A stretch of 64,000 nucleotides of DNA from Periplaneta americana (GCF_040183065.1 NC_091120.1:74874708-74938707); one strand, 5' to 3'. Positions 34,130 to 45,711 are shown, numbered from the stretch's first letter. Program-made: numbers and translations. The notes: generated from the sequence alone by a model not told the origin.

Positions 34130-34900
34130 AAGCCTGATAGAAAATTTTATATCTTCACCGACACATTCATTCAATAGGAAGAATTGCATGAAGAAAATAG
34201 ACCCTCGTCTAAATATAAGAGGAAAACTTTGAAGCGGTCGAAGAAGAAGTCAACCAGCACTCAAATGTTTCCATTCACTACTTATGAAATAAAGTACTAC
34301 TTTTAGCATTGAAAACATACTGACCTGTTGTTGAAACAACCTGGTTGGTATCGCATACGTTGCTAAATTAGACGAGTATGGGATCTGGTCTGCAATCAAT
34401 GTTTTATATAGGTGTAGCCTACGGATATCAGAACCTTGTATCTTGATAGATAATCTATCTGTAAATCCGATATTTTAACGCTCATTTGCAACAGCGGATG
34501 TGGACTATATCTAAGAGATAAAGTTCGTATTATTGTCATTAAATTAACTGTAAAACGAAAACAGGAAATATGTCCTCAGTGCACAATTTTCCAATTCAAT
34601 TAAGTAATTATTTATATAATATTTTATTGTTTTCAGGTAGGATATAGCCTAGACTTCATCATTTATCTGTGTGTATATGTCACTGAAACACTCATAACTT
34701 CGATATTGGTGGTAATTTTTAAAATTTGATACAGATATCTTATCACTATAAAAAGACTAGATCTCGTTGCTTTCAGATAATTATCTCTGTGATAATTGAA
34801 GAGCTCTTTTTCAAAACGTTTGTTGTCCATCTCATAATGAAAATGAGCTTCCAGTGTCCATGTATTCTTCAAATAATATAACTCTAGATACAGCTGTCAT
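34130..34900 (+). repeat. Inverted duplicate, copy 1 (partner at 39230-39885)
   Basis: Shares GAAGTCAACCAGCACTCAAA, CAACCTGGTTGGTATCG, a segment around GATAGATAATCTATCTGTAA, and GCGGATGTGGACTATATCTA with the reverse complement of 39,230-39,885. The element class is unknown. Confidence 0.75.
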
Positions 34901-35199
34901 GATTTTGGCTTCAGAACGCCCTCTAAACCATTAAAATCTTGCGTTCAAAGTAAATAGGCCTATTGGAATCAAACTGGCTCTTGTCCACCGCAAATTGCGA
35001 CAAAATATAAATGTCGGCTCTGGAATCAAAGAGTCTCATGCTCCCATTTGATTTTAAATGCACCCAGACTCTTTGGTTTCATAACGCCTCTTGCCTAGCT
35101 GGTAACAAATTTTATTTTAAACCTAAAGAGGTTTTTTTTTCGTGGTTTCCCACAAAGTTATAAGAATGGATAAGGATCACGTCCGAAGATAAAGTTAAA

Positions 35200-35410
35200 A
35201 GGCTGGCTTTTGTTCTGTGTGTCTTAGCAAAGCTTAACGAAGACAACTCGTACTTAGATTATGTGTGTTTCTCTGACGAGGCAACTTTGTTTCTGCTAAC
35301 CAAAGAACACACAAGATTTTCCCCTGAAGCGTCCACGTGGCGACAGAGAATTAACAGTTGGTTTATTTTTCAACCTAGTTAAGACTCCTTGGTAACCACA
35401 TTATTATTTG
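35200..35410 (+). mobile_element. Possible mariner-like transposase fragment
   Basis: The frame NEDNSYLDYVCFSDEATLFL resembles the FSDEATF motif around the first catalytic Asp of mariner-like transposases. A related stretch lies at 48,490-48,640. Confidence 0.45.
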
Positions 35411-35978
35411 CATACGTTGCAAGAGACGCACTATCAAATTAATCTCGGTAGATTTATTTCTACTTGTACATATTTTTAGTTATAACTAGACAGCGGACGT
35501 TGATAATTTTTTAATAAATCATTATTATTTTCTTCTTTCTGTTTTTCTTATATTTATAAATTAATTCTCAAATTAATACAAATTCACAAACAAAATAAAA
35601 TTGAATAATTTTTAAGAAATATGTTAAATTTTTATCTCATCAATTGAAAAGTGGCTCATCATAAAAAATTTAGTTAATAGAAGCATTAATGTGTTACATA
35701 ATATGTGCCAATAATAAGTTACAGGCCTACATACATTCTTCCAATACAATCCGATCGTTTAAGATCTTCATAAAAGAGGATTATTCTACATCTTTGTATG
35801 GATCAGAAAATGATATATTCAAACTCTTTTCTTTTCTCGCTTTGCTCGTTCCCTAAAACTTGACTCATTCCATAAACTATAACATTATAAACATCTTTCA
35901 TAATATAGCTACTATTAGTGACCCCAAAAATGAAAAAATGACCTACTGGACCTATTTTAAAAATGCAATACAGTAATA
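35411..35978. other. AT-rich intergenic, nothing recognised
   Basis: No feature seen. Confidence 0.4.
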
Positions 35979-35991
35979 GCATATTTGGTTT

Positions 35992-36331
35992 ATATTATTT
36001 AATGTACCGAAGTACATATTATGATGTTTCCATGCAGATATTCTGCGTCATCAGACGACGAAAGAGTAGTGGAACGGAGAAAAATTCTCTCAGGCACCGG
36101 GATTTGAACCCGGGTTTTCAGCTCTACGTGCTGATGCTTTATCCACTAAGCCACACCGGATTCCCATCCCGGTGTCGGATCGAATCCTCTCAGTTTAATT
36201 TCCTACTAAGTCACACCGGATTTCCATCCCGGTGTGGCTTAGTGGATAAAGCATCAGCACGTAGTGCTGAAAACCCGGGTTCAAATCCCAGTGCCGGAGA
36301 GAATTTTTCTCCGTTCCACTACTCTTTCATC
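35992..36331. mobile_element. Palindromic tRNA-derived element with 13 bp target duplication
   Basis: Two inverted arms of about 110 bp each hold a near-complete tRNA-like sequence: GGTGTGGCTTAGTGGATAAA (box A), GCATCAGCACGTAGTGCTG and CCCGGGTTCAAATCCCAG (box B). The outer arms share CGAAAGAGTAGTGGAACGGA. It is flanked by GCATATTTGGTTT at 35979-35991 and 36332-36344, which indicates insertion by retrotransposition. Confidence 0.85.
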
Positions 36332-36344
36332 GCATATTTGGTTT

Positions 36345-37731
36345 GTTATAACATAAAATGAAATATTCTATTATGTGGCATTGATTAAAGTTAAAATAAA
36401 AATGACTTTCCATGAACATCCGCCTCTTTCTTCTAAGGTGTTTTAAGCTGGACACTGCATATTTTTTCCAACGCTGCGCATATTGAGGTGTAGTCATTTG
36501 CGCCTCTGCCTACTTTATCGGCGATTATGTTGAAGAATCCTGTTCTGTGGTAAAAACACCCATTAGATCGGATTCTGTCCGTCACGTTTTGTAGAATGGA
36601 GAAACGTCATTTAGATAGGGTGGGGGCTATTGCCCCTCCCCCGAGTTTAATATTAAAAGAATAATAATTAAGTAGTACTACCAAAGAAAAAATGTAAGAA
36701 ATCTACTTTTAATATTAAAATATTCCACATTTATAAACGCAAAAAAAAAATAATAATGAAAGATTTAGCACAAATGAAAACAAAGCGTTACTCTTTGCTG
36801 TTAAAGTGGTAAGAGTAATCCGCAGCGCGACATATTGTAAACAAAAGTGCAATTTTTTTTTTTGTTAATTGAAACTAAAATTCCTTTATCAATGAAATAA
36901 TGTGGTTAGACTTACTTGTGCCTACGACATATTAACAGCAAGTGCATCTAAATTATATAGGCATAGTGTAAATAAGATAAGAAAATAAAACTCTGTGTGT
37001 ATGTGTGCACGAGCGTGCGTGTGTGTGTGTGTGTGTGAACTGGAAATGTGCTGTAAAGTGAGGTAAACTTGTCAATGAAAAATAATACTAAAATATATAA
37101 GTAAAAAGAAATCAAATCTGTAATAGGAATTACAAGAAATTTTATTATAAGTTTATTTCAGGTAATAAGGTAGACAACAAAGGAAGAAAGAATTAATATT
37201 AAATCGTGCAGAGATAGAGCGTAAAGTTAAATTAGATGATAGAAAAGAGAAAGCTTACAGATAAAGTAATTAGGTAATAAATAGACAGTGGATGCGGGAT
37301 GACTTATCGTTGAATGTAGGTGCACATTTACTATATGTTATTTTTTCATTCAGACCATTGGCTGAACAGGTTTTAAACGTAGACGACGTCAACATGCTAC
37401 TGTATCTCCTTACAGTCAGAATGAAAAGAAAAATTATGTACTGTAGCACATACCTCGTCATCATCGATGGAATTACTAGCGTTGCAGTAAACGACGATAT
37501 AGTCTCGTAAGTTGTCGAAGCTGAATCGTCTTCGCCTATCCTGCAGGATAACACAACTGCACACATTGCGTTGCAATGTTACTATGAACGGACCGGGGTC
37601 CCTTCGTTCTGTACGCTGCTGTACTTGCCAGGTACACAAAAGACGGAAGACACGGCACGTGCCATATACTCTGATACGAAACAACTTCACTTTTCCTTAA
37701 GTCCTCCCACATACACTGTCTAGTAATAATA
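36345..37731. other. Intergenic, overlapping chance frames
   Basis: Holds a short (TG)n at about 37,009-37,037. Overlapping frames of 62-98 residues occur on both strands at 37.27-37.7 kb, but none shows a known domain. Confidence 0.35.
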
Positions 37732-38585
37732 CAGCGTGTCCACCATGAACCTGACACATTCCATTTGGCTGCCAAAAATCAATGAATGGAAATAAGTTCG
37801 TAACATGCATTGCAATATGTACAGAAACTGTGGAAATTTCGTTGGCTATTTTTAAAAACCCGCGCAAGAGGTTGGACGTGGCGCTGCGGTAGCTTAAGTC
37901 AAAATGGCGACTCCGCAAGAGCGAGCACAAGCGATCTCGTGGTATGCTGAAACAAATTCGATGATTCAAGTGCAACGCAACTTTCGGCGCGTGTTCCAGA
38001 AGGACCCACCATCACGGAACACCATTAAGACATGGAAACAGCACTTTTTGGCAACGGGAAGTGTGGTGAAATTGCATGGTGGCGGTAATGTGCCCGTATC
38101 AGAGGAGCGTGTAGCAGCAGTGAGACAGGCGTATGAACGAAGTCCACGCAAGTCAGTTCGACAAGCGGGACGAGAACTGCAGATGCCGACACACAATTTC
38201 CCGGTCGCTGGATTGGGCGTGATGGACCGACAAGATGGCCACCTCGATCACCGGATATTACCCCTCTAGACTTTTCCTTGTAGGGATATGTCGAGAACAA
38301 AGTATATACAGGCCACAAAATTCGTGATCTTCAACAGCTACGCGGCCGCATAATAGATGCCGTCAATTCCGTTACGCCCGAGATGCTTCAGAAGACCTGG
38401 CAGGAAATTGAATTCAGGCTAGATGTTCTTCGTGCAACGAGAGGATCTCATGTTGAGGTGTACTGATTTTTTTAATAAAACTTGGTTAGTTACTCTTGAT
38501 ATTGCATGCATTTTTTTCTTTTTACCCCAAGCAATATGAATTATACAGCAATTTCAAATGTGTCAGGTTCATGGTGGACACTCTG
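37732..38585 (+). mobile_element. Internally deleted mariner/Tc1-like transposon
   Basis: The TIRs CAGCGTGTCCACCATGAACC and the inverted CAGAGTGTCCACCATGAACC are flanked by TA. The ORF start at 37,904 gives MATPQERAQAISWYAETNSM, PPSRNTIKTWKQHFLATGSV and SPRKSVRQAGRELQMPT, the helix-turn-helix DNA-binding region of the transposase. The sequence then jumps to SPDITPLDF and GYVENKVY in another frame, near the third catalytic residue. The central catalytic domain is deleted, so it is non-autonomous. Confidence 0.9.
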
Positions 38586-38672
38586 TATATCTAAAAATCT
38601 ATCAGCTTATCCTCACATACGTGAGCTGACTTTCATACGTATTTCTCCTTTTGCATAAAATGTTTTACAGTA

Positions 38673-38790
38673 CCAAGATATTCATTCATAGTGCTCTGTC
38701 CAAGCTCAGGTCTTTCATTACAAATCCAGCATTCTCCAGTCTTTTAAAAATTTCTGCCTTCCTGTTGGTCTCCGCAAACGATCACCAAGA
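38673..38790 (-). mobile_element. LINE 3' fragment
   Basis: ATTCATTCATAGTGCTCTGT, a stretch around CAGCATTCTCCAGTC and TTCTGCCTTCCTGTTGGTCT match the 3' end of the LINE at 5855-5950. Only about 115 bases remain. Confidence 0.65.
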
Positions 38791-39229
38791 GACTAGGTTG
38801 CCCAAAATTCAAGAAACTAACGTTGCACAGGAAACTTCAGTTACAAAAGTAAATATTGAAGAACATTGCAACGAGACAAAGGAACTATTTTCAAAGTTGG
38901 AAATGTCCATTACAAATTCTAACATGAACTATTTCAGAGAGAAATGGATAAATTCTATAGGATGAGTTTATTTAAAGCGAAATCGAAGCCTTTCTTTAAT
39001 CGAAGAAAAAGGGGGAAAAAGAAACCTGGAACAAAAGGCGGAGAAATATCTTAAAAATTGGATAATCTATTTGTTGTAGAACACTGTAACGATTAAGTGT
39101 GAAGGTGTAACGGTTTGTTATACATAAGATATAATGAATTGATTTTCTTATATGTTACGTCATAGTTCCTGTTATAAGACATATTCTACAGTATCTATAA
39201 ATTACTTTCGAAAAAACTTTCATGCACAT
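38791..39229. other. AT-rich intergenic
   Basis: A frame continues from the LINE fragment to about 38,965 without a recognisable domain. Confidence 0.35.
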
Positions 39230-39885
39230 AACTTTCCAAAGTTTTAAAGTTGTTATTCGGCAAAATTAATAAACCATCCTGAAAGCAAGGAGATTCATAA
39301 TTTCTATGGTGATGAGAATTGTGTTTCAAATTTAAAATCTCTTGATCAATATCGAAGTTGTTATCACTGCCTCATTGACAGACATACACACAGATAAATT
39401 ATAAAGCCAATATCCTATCTGAAAACAAAGAAAGATTATGTAACTAATGACTTAATTGAACGGGGAAATTGTGCACTGAGGACAAATTTCCTGTTTTTGA
39501 TTCATAGCTAATGTAATGGACGTTATTTGAACTTTATCTCTTAGACATAGTCCACATCCGCTGTTCCAAATGAGCATCAAGACATCGAAATTACAGATAG
39601 TTTATCTATCAAGGTACAAGGTACCGATATCCGTTCACCTATATAAGACACTGATTTCAAATCATATCCCATACTCAGCTAATTTAGCAACATATACGAT
39701 ACCAACCAGGTTGTTCCAACAGCAGGTCAGTAAGTTTTCAATTTTAAATGTAGTACTTAATTCCTGTAAGTATAAATTAAAACGTTTGAGTGCTGGTTGA
39801 CTTCTGCTACGATCGCCTCAAATTTTTTACTTAGATAAGAGACGTTTTCTTCATTCAATTGTCACTTTTGAGATAAATCTGTTGG
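39230..39885 (-). repeat. Inverted duplicate, copy 2 (partner at 34130-34900)
   Basis: Reverse complement of most of the 34 kb copy, including GAGTGCTGGTTGACTTCTGC and CGATACCAACCAGGTTGTTC. The 76-residue frame here was not recognised. Confidence 0.75.
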
Positions 39886-40429
39886 CGATTATTAATAAAA
39901 TGTACCTGTTTCATGTATTAACACTACATTACTATAAGGTATATCATATTTGGATTTAAGATTAGAAGATCATAATTATGTTGTATTAAGTGTTGTAAAT
40001 ACTCGTAATTGAAAAGAAAATGTTAAAGAAGGTGACATAAAGAACATAATTAATGACTGTAGTGCATTAAATATTTAACTCTGACTGATATACGAGTTTG
40101 CATAACGCAGAATAGTATAAAGGAAATTACATACATTAAAAATAAAGACTATAGGAATTAATAAATAATATAATCAAGGGAGTACTCTCAATCTACAATT
40201 TTTGAGAAGTGATCATCTTTTAGTAACATTGTAAACATATTTATTTCTTCCATTTCTGTACATTTATTTAGAGACATGTGATTAAGTTAAAGAGATTTAT
40301 GTGCTACTAATTTTCTACATATAAATAAAAATTTCCACCGAATAAGTTTACTTGATAAATTCAATTCCGATTTCGTCCTTTACAGTGTAAAATGTAAATG
40401 GTGTTTTGCTGAATAGGTAACCAATAGGT
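39886..40429. other. AT-rich intergenic, nothing recognised
   Basis: No feature seen. Confidence 0.4.
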
Positions 40430-40870
40430 AACCAGGGAAAATGAAGTGAAAATATAGGCTATAACTCGGTGATAAAAGTACTGTTAAATATGGGGCTGAA
40501 ACATGGAATCCAAATCAGTATTTAAAAATAAAACCTACCGACATAGAATTTTAAAATTTAAGAAGGTTAGTGAGATATTTAACATCGGGAAAAGTTAGAA
40601 ATATAGTCGTAATAGATAAAACGATTTTTTAGAGTTCTGAGCTGGAACATGGAGTGTATAAGAGTTGAATTCGCATGTGACGACAATGCAAGCGGAAATG
40701 TTACTTAGGAAGGTAGATGAATGATGTCCACCTGGGGAAAAAGTAGAGGTGGGCCTCTAAACTCATGGCTACAAGTGGTCAGAATAGACATGAGAGAAAG
40801 AGAACTGGAAGAATATTTAATTGGACTGAATATATAGACGGAGAAAGATGTGTATACTTTGTAGTTTTCT
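40430..40870 (+). mobile_element. LINE remnant, upstream part of the astakine II block
   Basis: Contains ATGTCCACCTGGGGAAAAAG and AATATTTAATTGGACTG, matching the reverse complement of 47,781-48,450 (copy III) and of 31,705-32,090 (copy I). An eroded RT C-terminal remnant carried in the duplicated unit. Confidence 0.65.
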
Positions 40871-40879
40871 ATATACTAA

Positions 40880-40880
40880 A

Positions 40881-40933
<53 letters not shown>
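40880..40933. repeat. (ATT)n tract upstream of astakine II
   Basis: About 17 ATT units directly before the acceptor-like TTACAG. The same tract occurs at the same place before copy III. Confidence 0.95.
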
Positions 40934-40934
<1 letters not shown>

Positions 40935-40957
40935 GCAGTTACAGGTTATACGTCACA

Positions 40958-41378
40958 ATGTATCACATCAAGTTGGTAGCAGTGCTCATTGTGGCCTCAG
41001 TTGCCCTCATCAAAGCTTCCCCTTACACTGGCGCTTGTCTGGATGCCAAGAACTGTGGAGCCTCGCAGTGCTGTGTTGTTGGTACGTATTATACGTCTCT
41101 CTACATGAACGTGATCTCATTCTTTATAAATCACGGATAAGTATATAATATCATGTGTTCTGTTGTCACCAGGTATGCAGGCGTACAGCATTCCTACATG
41201 CAACAAGGTGCGTGGATTGGGCGAATCCTGTCGCCCTAACAACGAGCCTGGAGACTTCAACCTGTCGTACCCAGATGGCAGCAGCATGCAAGTGACCAAT
41301 GCGTACCTCGCAGTGTGTGGTTGTGCTGAAGGACTCGTATGTCACCGTGGCACCTGCCAAGCTATCAATAATAAATAA
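40958..41378 (+). CDS. Astakine-like prokineticin-domain cytokine, copy II
   Basis: Exon 1 (40958-41081) and exon 2 (41173-41378) join across a 91 bp intron with donor G|GTACGT and acceptor TCACCAG|GT, giving 109 residues. The signal peptide MYHIKLVAVLIVASVALIKA differs from copy I at positions 4, 16 and 19; the mature ten-cysteine chain (SPYTGACLDAKNCGASQCC..., ending CHRGTCQAINNK) is identical. By eye, exon 2 has no nucleotide difference from copy I. A poly(A) signal AATAAA is at 41438-41443, and a TTACAG acceptor-like site lies 16 bases before the ATG. This is the only plus-strand copy of the cluster and looks fully intact. Role as in copy I, inferred from family. Confidence 0.94.
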
Positions 41379-41699
41379 TATTTTTTAATTCAATGTATAA
41401 AATTATTTATTTTCAAAAAATTATAAGTTATGTGTTGAATAAAGTTTATTATTATATAACAATGATTTATTATTTTTTTATTTAATATTCCCAAGGACCT
41501 TGTATAACATACGATTCTAGTACTTTTTGGTTCATATTGCAGAACTAAAGTTTATGCTCCTTTTTGTATAAAGATTATACTACATTACCGAGTGTCCCAG
41601 ATGTCTCCGTAAAAGTTATAAGCGAACCTTAGTGTAGTCAGTTGGCGTGGATTGGGAATAAGCGCCTTTGTTATTCTAGGTCACAGTGCTTGCGTTGGA

Positions 41700-41815
41700 A
41701 TGCCCCCTCTCGCAATTCAATTTAATCAGTCCTAAAGGGAATCGAACCCACGTCCGAGTAAATCTCCGAATCAGAAGACAAACACGCCTACCACCTGAGC
41801 AGAGTCGGTGGTGTT
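41700..41815 (-). repeat. tRNA-like fragment downstream of astakine II
   Basis: Minus strand: GCTCAGGTGGTAGGCGTG (box A type) and GGGTTCGATTCCC (box B inverted as GGGAATCGAACCC). The matching but more eroded sequence is at about 46,085-46,125 in the copy III block. Confidence 0.6.
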
Positions 41816-41934
41816 AATTTATTTCTAAAACCCCGTCATTGAATCCACAAAACGAAGTGCTACTAAGTGTTACTACATGTTATAATTTAGAAGATAGGCC
41901 TGGATCTAGGGATTGCAATTTTTAGCCTATTCCG

Positions 41935-42175
41935 TTATTAAAATTGTTTCATTAATTCCTCGGTAATCCTTCGTCAATGAATTTTAGCGATGGCGAGACT
42001 ATCTCAGAATGAGCTAGAGGACTGACTGATTTTGTCTCTACATTTCGGGAAGACCTGGAGGAAGGAAATCCAACAAAGTAATTACTCCAGGCGGAATTCG
42101 AACACTCTTCCATCCGCAGCCCCGAATACTCAATGGCGTTCGCTAACCTATATGCCAAACCTTTGGCTTTCTTGT
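41935..42175 (-). mobile_element. SINE family C downstream of astakine II
   Basis: Minus-strand counterpart of 28960-29145 and 45712-45960, with CGGGGCTGCGGATGGAAGAG and the box B GTTCGAATTCCGCC. Part of the duplicated unit. Confidence 0.8.
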
Positions 42176-42514
42176 CAGTGTAGTAAGTGGAATATATTCC
42201 TATGACCTCATACTACCAGCCTTATGTAACAAGCACTAACTGTATACAATTTAATGGACATTATTTCAATACTATTTTGTATCGTAAAAAGTATAAAAAT
42301 GCTTTAAACTTTTTCCCTAGGTGTCGCTTATAAAACTGCTTGCACAATCACCGATATGGAGCTCAGTTTAGAGTGAATATGAACCGCAAAATCACACAGA
42401 TATTGCAGATTCCTCCTTAGGGCACATGAAATGTTCTCAATTCTATGTCACAGCTCCTCATGTGTACCAATGCTAGTATCACTATCATTCATCTTCAAAT
42501 GAAATATGTCCATT

Positions 42515-42690
42515 AAAGGAAGTCGAATGGATTGAAGTCCGGTGAGCGTGCCGGCTAAAAGAAAAAATCGGAAAAACCTTAACCGCGCAACTTGTTCCAA
42601 ACAGAATTTGAAGCCAGGCCTGCTCGTTTCAAAGTCTTGCATGGTAACCGTTACTCCACAGTGTTGGACCAGAGTAATATTCATAAGTTA
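42515..42690 (-). mobile_element. SINE family A, decayed
   Basis: On the minus strand: ACACTGTGGAGTAACGGTTA near the head, a box B-like region around GGCTTCAAATTCTG, and AGGTTTTTCC. The 3' part is missing. Confidence 0.65.
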
Positions 42691-42894
42691 TAGGGGTCTA
42701 GGTCTTATTTTGCGTGTGAATGTAATACAATTCTTTTATCTTTTCCTTTATGTACCGTTACATTAAATTTTTCTTAGTGTTATGGTGAGGATCATGTCAA
42801 AAATAGTTCTGAAAGTGGTAATTTGACCATATTCCAGTGTTCCCAAATAATATCATATATATCACCAAACACAATGATAGGTACTGAAATAATA

Positions 42895-42895
42895 G

Positions 42896-42929
<34 letters not shown>

Positions 42930-42940
42930 AATGATGATGT
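42895..42940. repeat. (GAT)n microsatellite
   Basis: About 13 GAT/ATG units. Confidence 0.95.
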
Positions 42941-43075
42941 ATTAACAATAACAATGCCTTGATTACTTAATATTAATGTTGGGAGGTTTTTTTCGAAATG
43001 GTTCAATAATTCGTCAGATAGTATATTTTCCTCCTGGACCTTTCGCATATTATGTTGGTAATTAGTAGATTAGTA

Positions 43076-43653
43076 CTTACTTACTTACTTACTTACTGGC
43101 TTTTAAGGAACCCGGAGGTTCATTGCCGCCCTCACATAAGCCCGCCATTGGTCCGTATCCTGAGCAAGATTAATCCATTCTCTATCATCATATCCCACCT
43201 TCATCAAATCCATTTTAATATTATCTTCACATCTACGTCTCGGCCTACTCAAAGGTCTTTTTCCCTCCGGTCTCCCAACTAACACTCTGTATGCATTTCT
43301 GGATTCGACCATACGTGCTACATGCCCTGCCCATCTCAAACGTCTGGATTTAATGTTCCTAATTATGTCAGGTGAAGAATACAATGTGTGCAGTTCAGTG
43401 TTGTGTAACTTTCTCCATTCTCCTGTAACTTCATCCCTCTTATCCCCAAATATTTTCCTAAGCACCTTATTCTCAAACACTCTTAACATATGTTCTTCTC
43501 TCAAAGTGAGAGTCCAAGTTTCATAACTATATAGAACAACCGGTAATATAACTGTTTTATATATTCTAACTTTCAGATTTTTTGACAGCAGACTGGATGA
43601 TAAAAGCTTCTCAACCGAATAATAACAGGCATTTCCCATATTTATTCTGTGAT
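43076..43653 (-). mobile_element. 5'-truncated LINE, young insertion
   Basis: An open 178-residue frame (43103-43639) encodes the RT C-terminal region: SKNLKVRIYKTVILPVVLYS, YETWTLTLREEHMLRVFENK, RRLRWAGHVARMVESRNAYR and a tail INLAQDTDQWRAYVRAAMNL. The 3' end carries an (ACTT)n tail on the plus-strand left side. A perfect 17 bp target duplication, TAATTAGTAGATTAGTA, flanks it at 43059-43075 and 43654-43670. No frame break in the retained part, so it is recent. Confidence 0.93.
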
Positions 43654-43670
43654 TAATTAGTAGATTAGTA

Positions 43671-44661
43671 TGTCCTAAAATGTAAATTTTCTGGTAACAT
43701 GAAATTCATTTCTTTGACTGAAGAGTTTGCGATTCAATGTTATTTCCTCTCTTGGACATCTTAATAAAAATCTAAACACGAAAGAAATTAATCAGAGAGT
43801 GAAATATACCTTCATTCATTAGCCACGTGCATGTTTCATACCAAGTACGTCTAGAAGTTATAGGTATCTAATTACACTTATCTGAATATAGTGTTGAATT
43901 GGAATCACAACGGAACACAACTGAACGGCATTCGTATGCATATTTATACCGACATTACTAATTATTTATTAATTCAAAACCATAGCCACTTTCATGTCAT
44001 CAGTTTCCTCGTACTACAAATAGAAATTATTGCTGCCAACATAACAGTTAGAAAATAACTGCCAGTTGTAGTATTTGTCAGTACCCGAAATTCGAAACCA
44101 AATTGGTAAAAGAAAATTCAACCTCACAACAAGAAGATCACTCTAATCCAGTAATGTATGTAGCCTAGTAATAGGGAAAATATTCTTGAGTTTCGCCCAT
44201 AGGGTATTAAGTAAGCTGATCCGGACTCTACAGTCTGCCCCAAAATGATTGGCCCGACTTCACAATAATTTATAACCATTAATGCTACAACAACGAAATA
44301 AGTGCCAGTAAACAGGTAATCTCTGCAAAATGTGTTTCATACCTCACAAGTTCTCGATATGTGAACTTCTATCCACACAGAACGCATCTAGCCATATTCT
44401 GTGCAGCATGTTAGTTTTATCGCATGCACTAGACTTACAGCTGTGGTGCATCGCCGTAATTCCCGCATTTTATTGACCAAAGGAGGAACTTGAACATTGC
44501 GATTCATTTTCACTCTAAACTGATCTTCATAGCAGGTAGTTTTATACGAGACAGCTACGGGAAAAGTTTGAAGTATTTTTATTCTTATTACGATATAAAA
44601 GTAATGAAATCGTGTCCATTGAAGTGTATACAGTTACTCCTTGTTACGTAAGGCTGGTATA
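43671..44661. other. AT-rich intergenic, nothing recognised
   Basis: No gene or repeat family seen. Confidence 0.4.
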
Positions 44662-44669
44662 CTATAAAG

Positions 44670-45001
44670 TAGCCGTGGTGAAAATGTGACTCACGAGTAC
44701 ATTGTGGCTCGTAATGAGAGCTATGCATTTTTCTTGCTTCCTACCTCCTCCAACCCCCAACCTCTCACTCACTGGAGTCAAACTCCGTTTCATTTCTATT
44801 TGTCTCTGGCGTGCGAGTGGCGTATCGTCGCAATGTCTCTCTCAAAGTTTCAAGTAGGATGTGAGGACGCATTTTTTTGCTGCCAATATGATGAGAATAT
44901 TAAATGTATGATTTGTTCACAAGTATTAAGAAGAAAACGGTTGTATAACATAAAACGGCATTATGCTACATGTTACTCATGAAACATTGAAAGGGTAAGT
45001 G

Positions 45002-45047
<46 letters not shown>

Positions 45048-45660
45048 CATCAGCTCTGTACGTCGATCCTTTTTCAGCAGATGTACGAATATGCGGTTAG
45101 ATCTTCAATTTAAACTCACAGATTTACAACGTGAAGATAAATGAAAGCTAGATATAAGGACTTTACAAACGTTGAACTTTTCAAATCTTTCCCAAAAAAA
45201 AATAATAATAAATATCCGAAGCTTCGTTCTTTCGCTTGCTCTGTTGAAGCCATGTTTGTGAAAAATTATTTTCAACAAGGAAAATAGTAAAAAGCAAATT
45301 TAGATCACGACTGACAGACAGATATCTTCGTGATCAACTACGACTGGCAGTAAGTGACATAACTCCTGATTTTGAAACTCTGTTGCAGGGACATTCTGAA
45401 GACAATTAATTTCAGAATTTGATAATGTGCTCGACGTTTTATTGTTCATTTCTTTCTTCGTTATACGTACTAAACATTACTTTGTAACCTTGTACTGTAT
45501 AAAATTATATGTAAGTGCTTGACGTAAGAAAAACGAAAATCCGTTAACAAGTCAGACAATTGCTTCACTTCCCCTTATGGTATCCGCCCCCTCCATAGGT
45601 ATTATGCACGTTGCAGGTTACACAGTAGCTCGGCGCACGATCACATTTTCGCCACGGCTG
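44670..45660 (+). mobile_element. hAT transposon, internally deleted
   Basis: The TIRs TAGCCGTGGTGAAAATGTGA and the inverted CAGCCGTGGCGAAAATGTGA are flanked by a perfect 8 bp duplication, CTATAAAG (44662-44669 and 45661-45668), the hallmark of hAT elements. The frame at 44,686-44,982 ends in a BED-like zinc finger, ENIKCMICSQVLRRKRLYNI then KRHYATC. After an (ATT)n tract, about 45,050-45,410 encodes in shifting frames the hAT C-terminal dimerisation region (VDPFSADVR, YPKLRSFA, SRLTDRYLRDQLRLAVSDIT, PDFETLLQG). The catalytic core between them is missing. Resembles the GTF2IRD2/EPM2AIP1-type hAT group. Confidence 0.9.
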
Positions 45661-45711
45661 CTATAAAGTCATATGAATTTATTCACTTACTACACTGCCA
45701 AGAGAGTCACA

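Noticed and set aside
36215-36300. A functional tRNA gene
   Set aside because: Box A and box B are present, but the copy lies in an inverted tRNA-derived repeat with flanking target duplications and without a credible closed acceptor stem.
37270-37775. Overlapping frames on both strands as possible genes
   Set aside because: No signal peptide, domain or splice context; frames overlap mutually and lengths are near chance.
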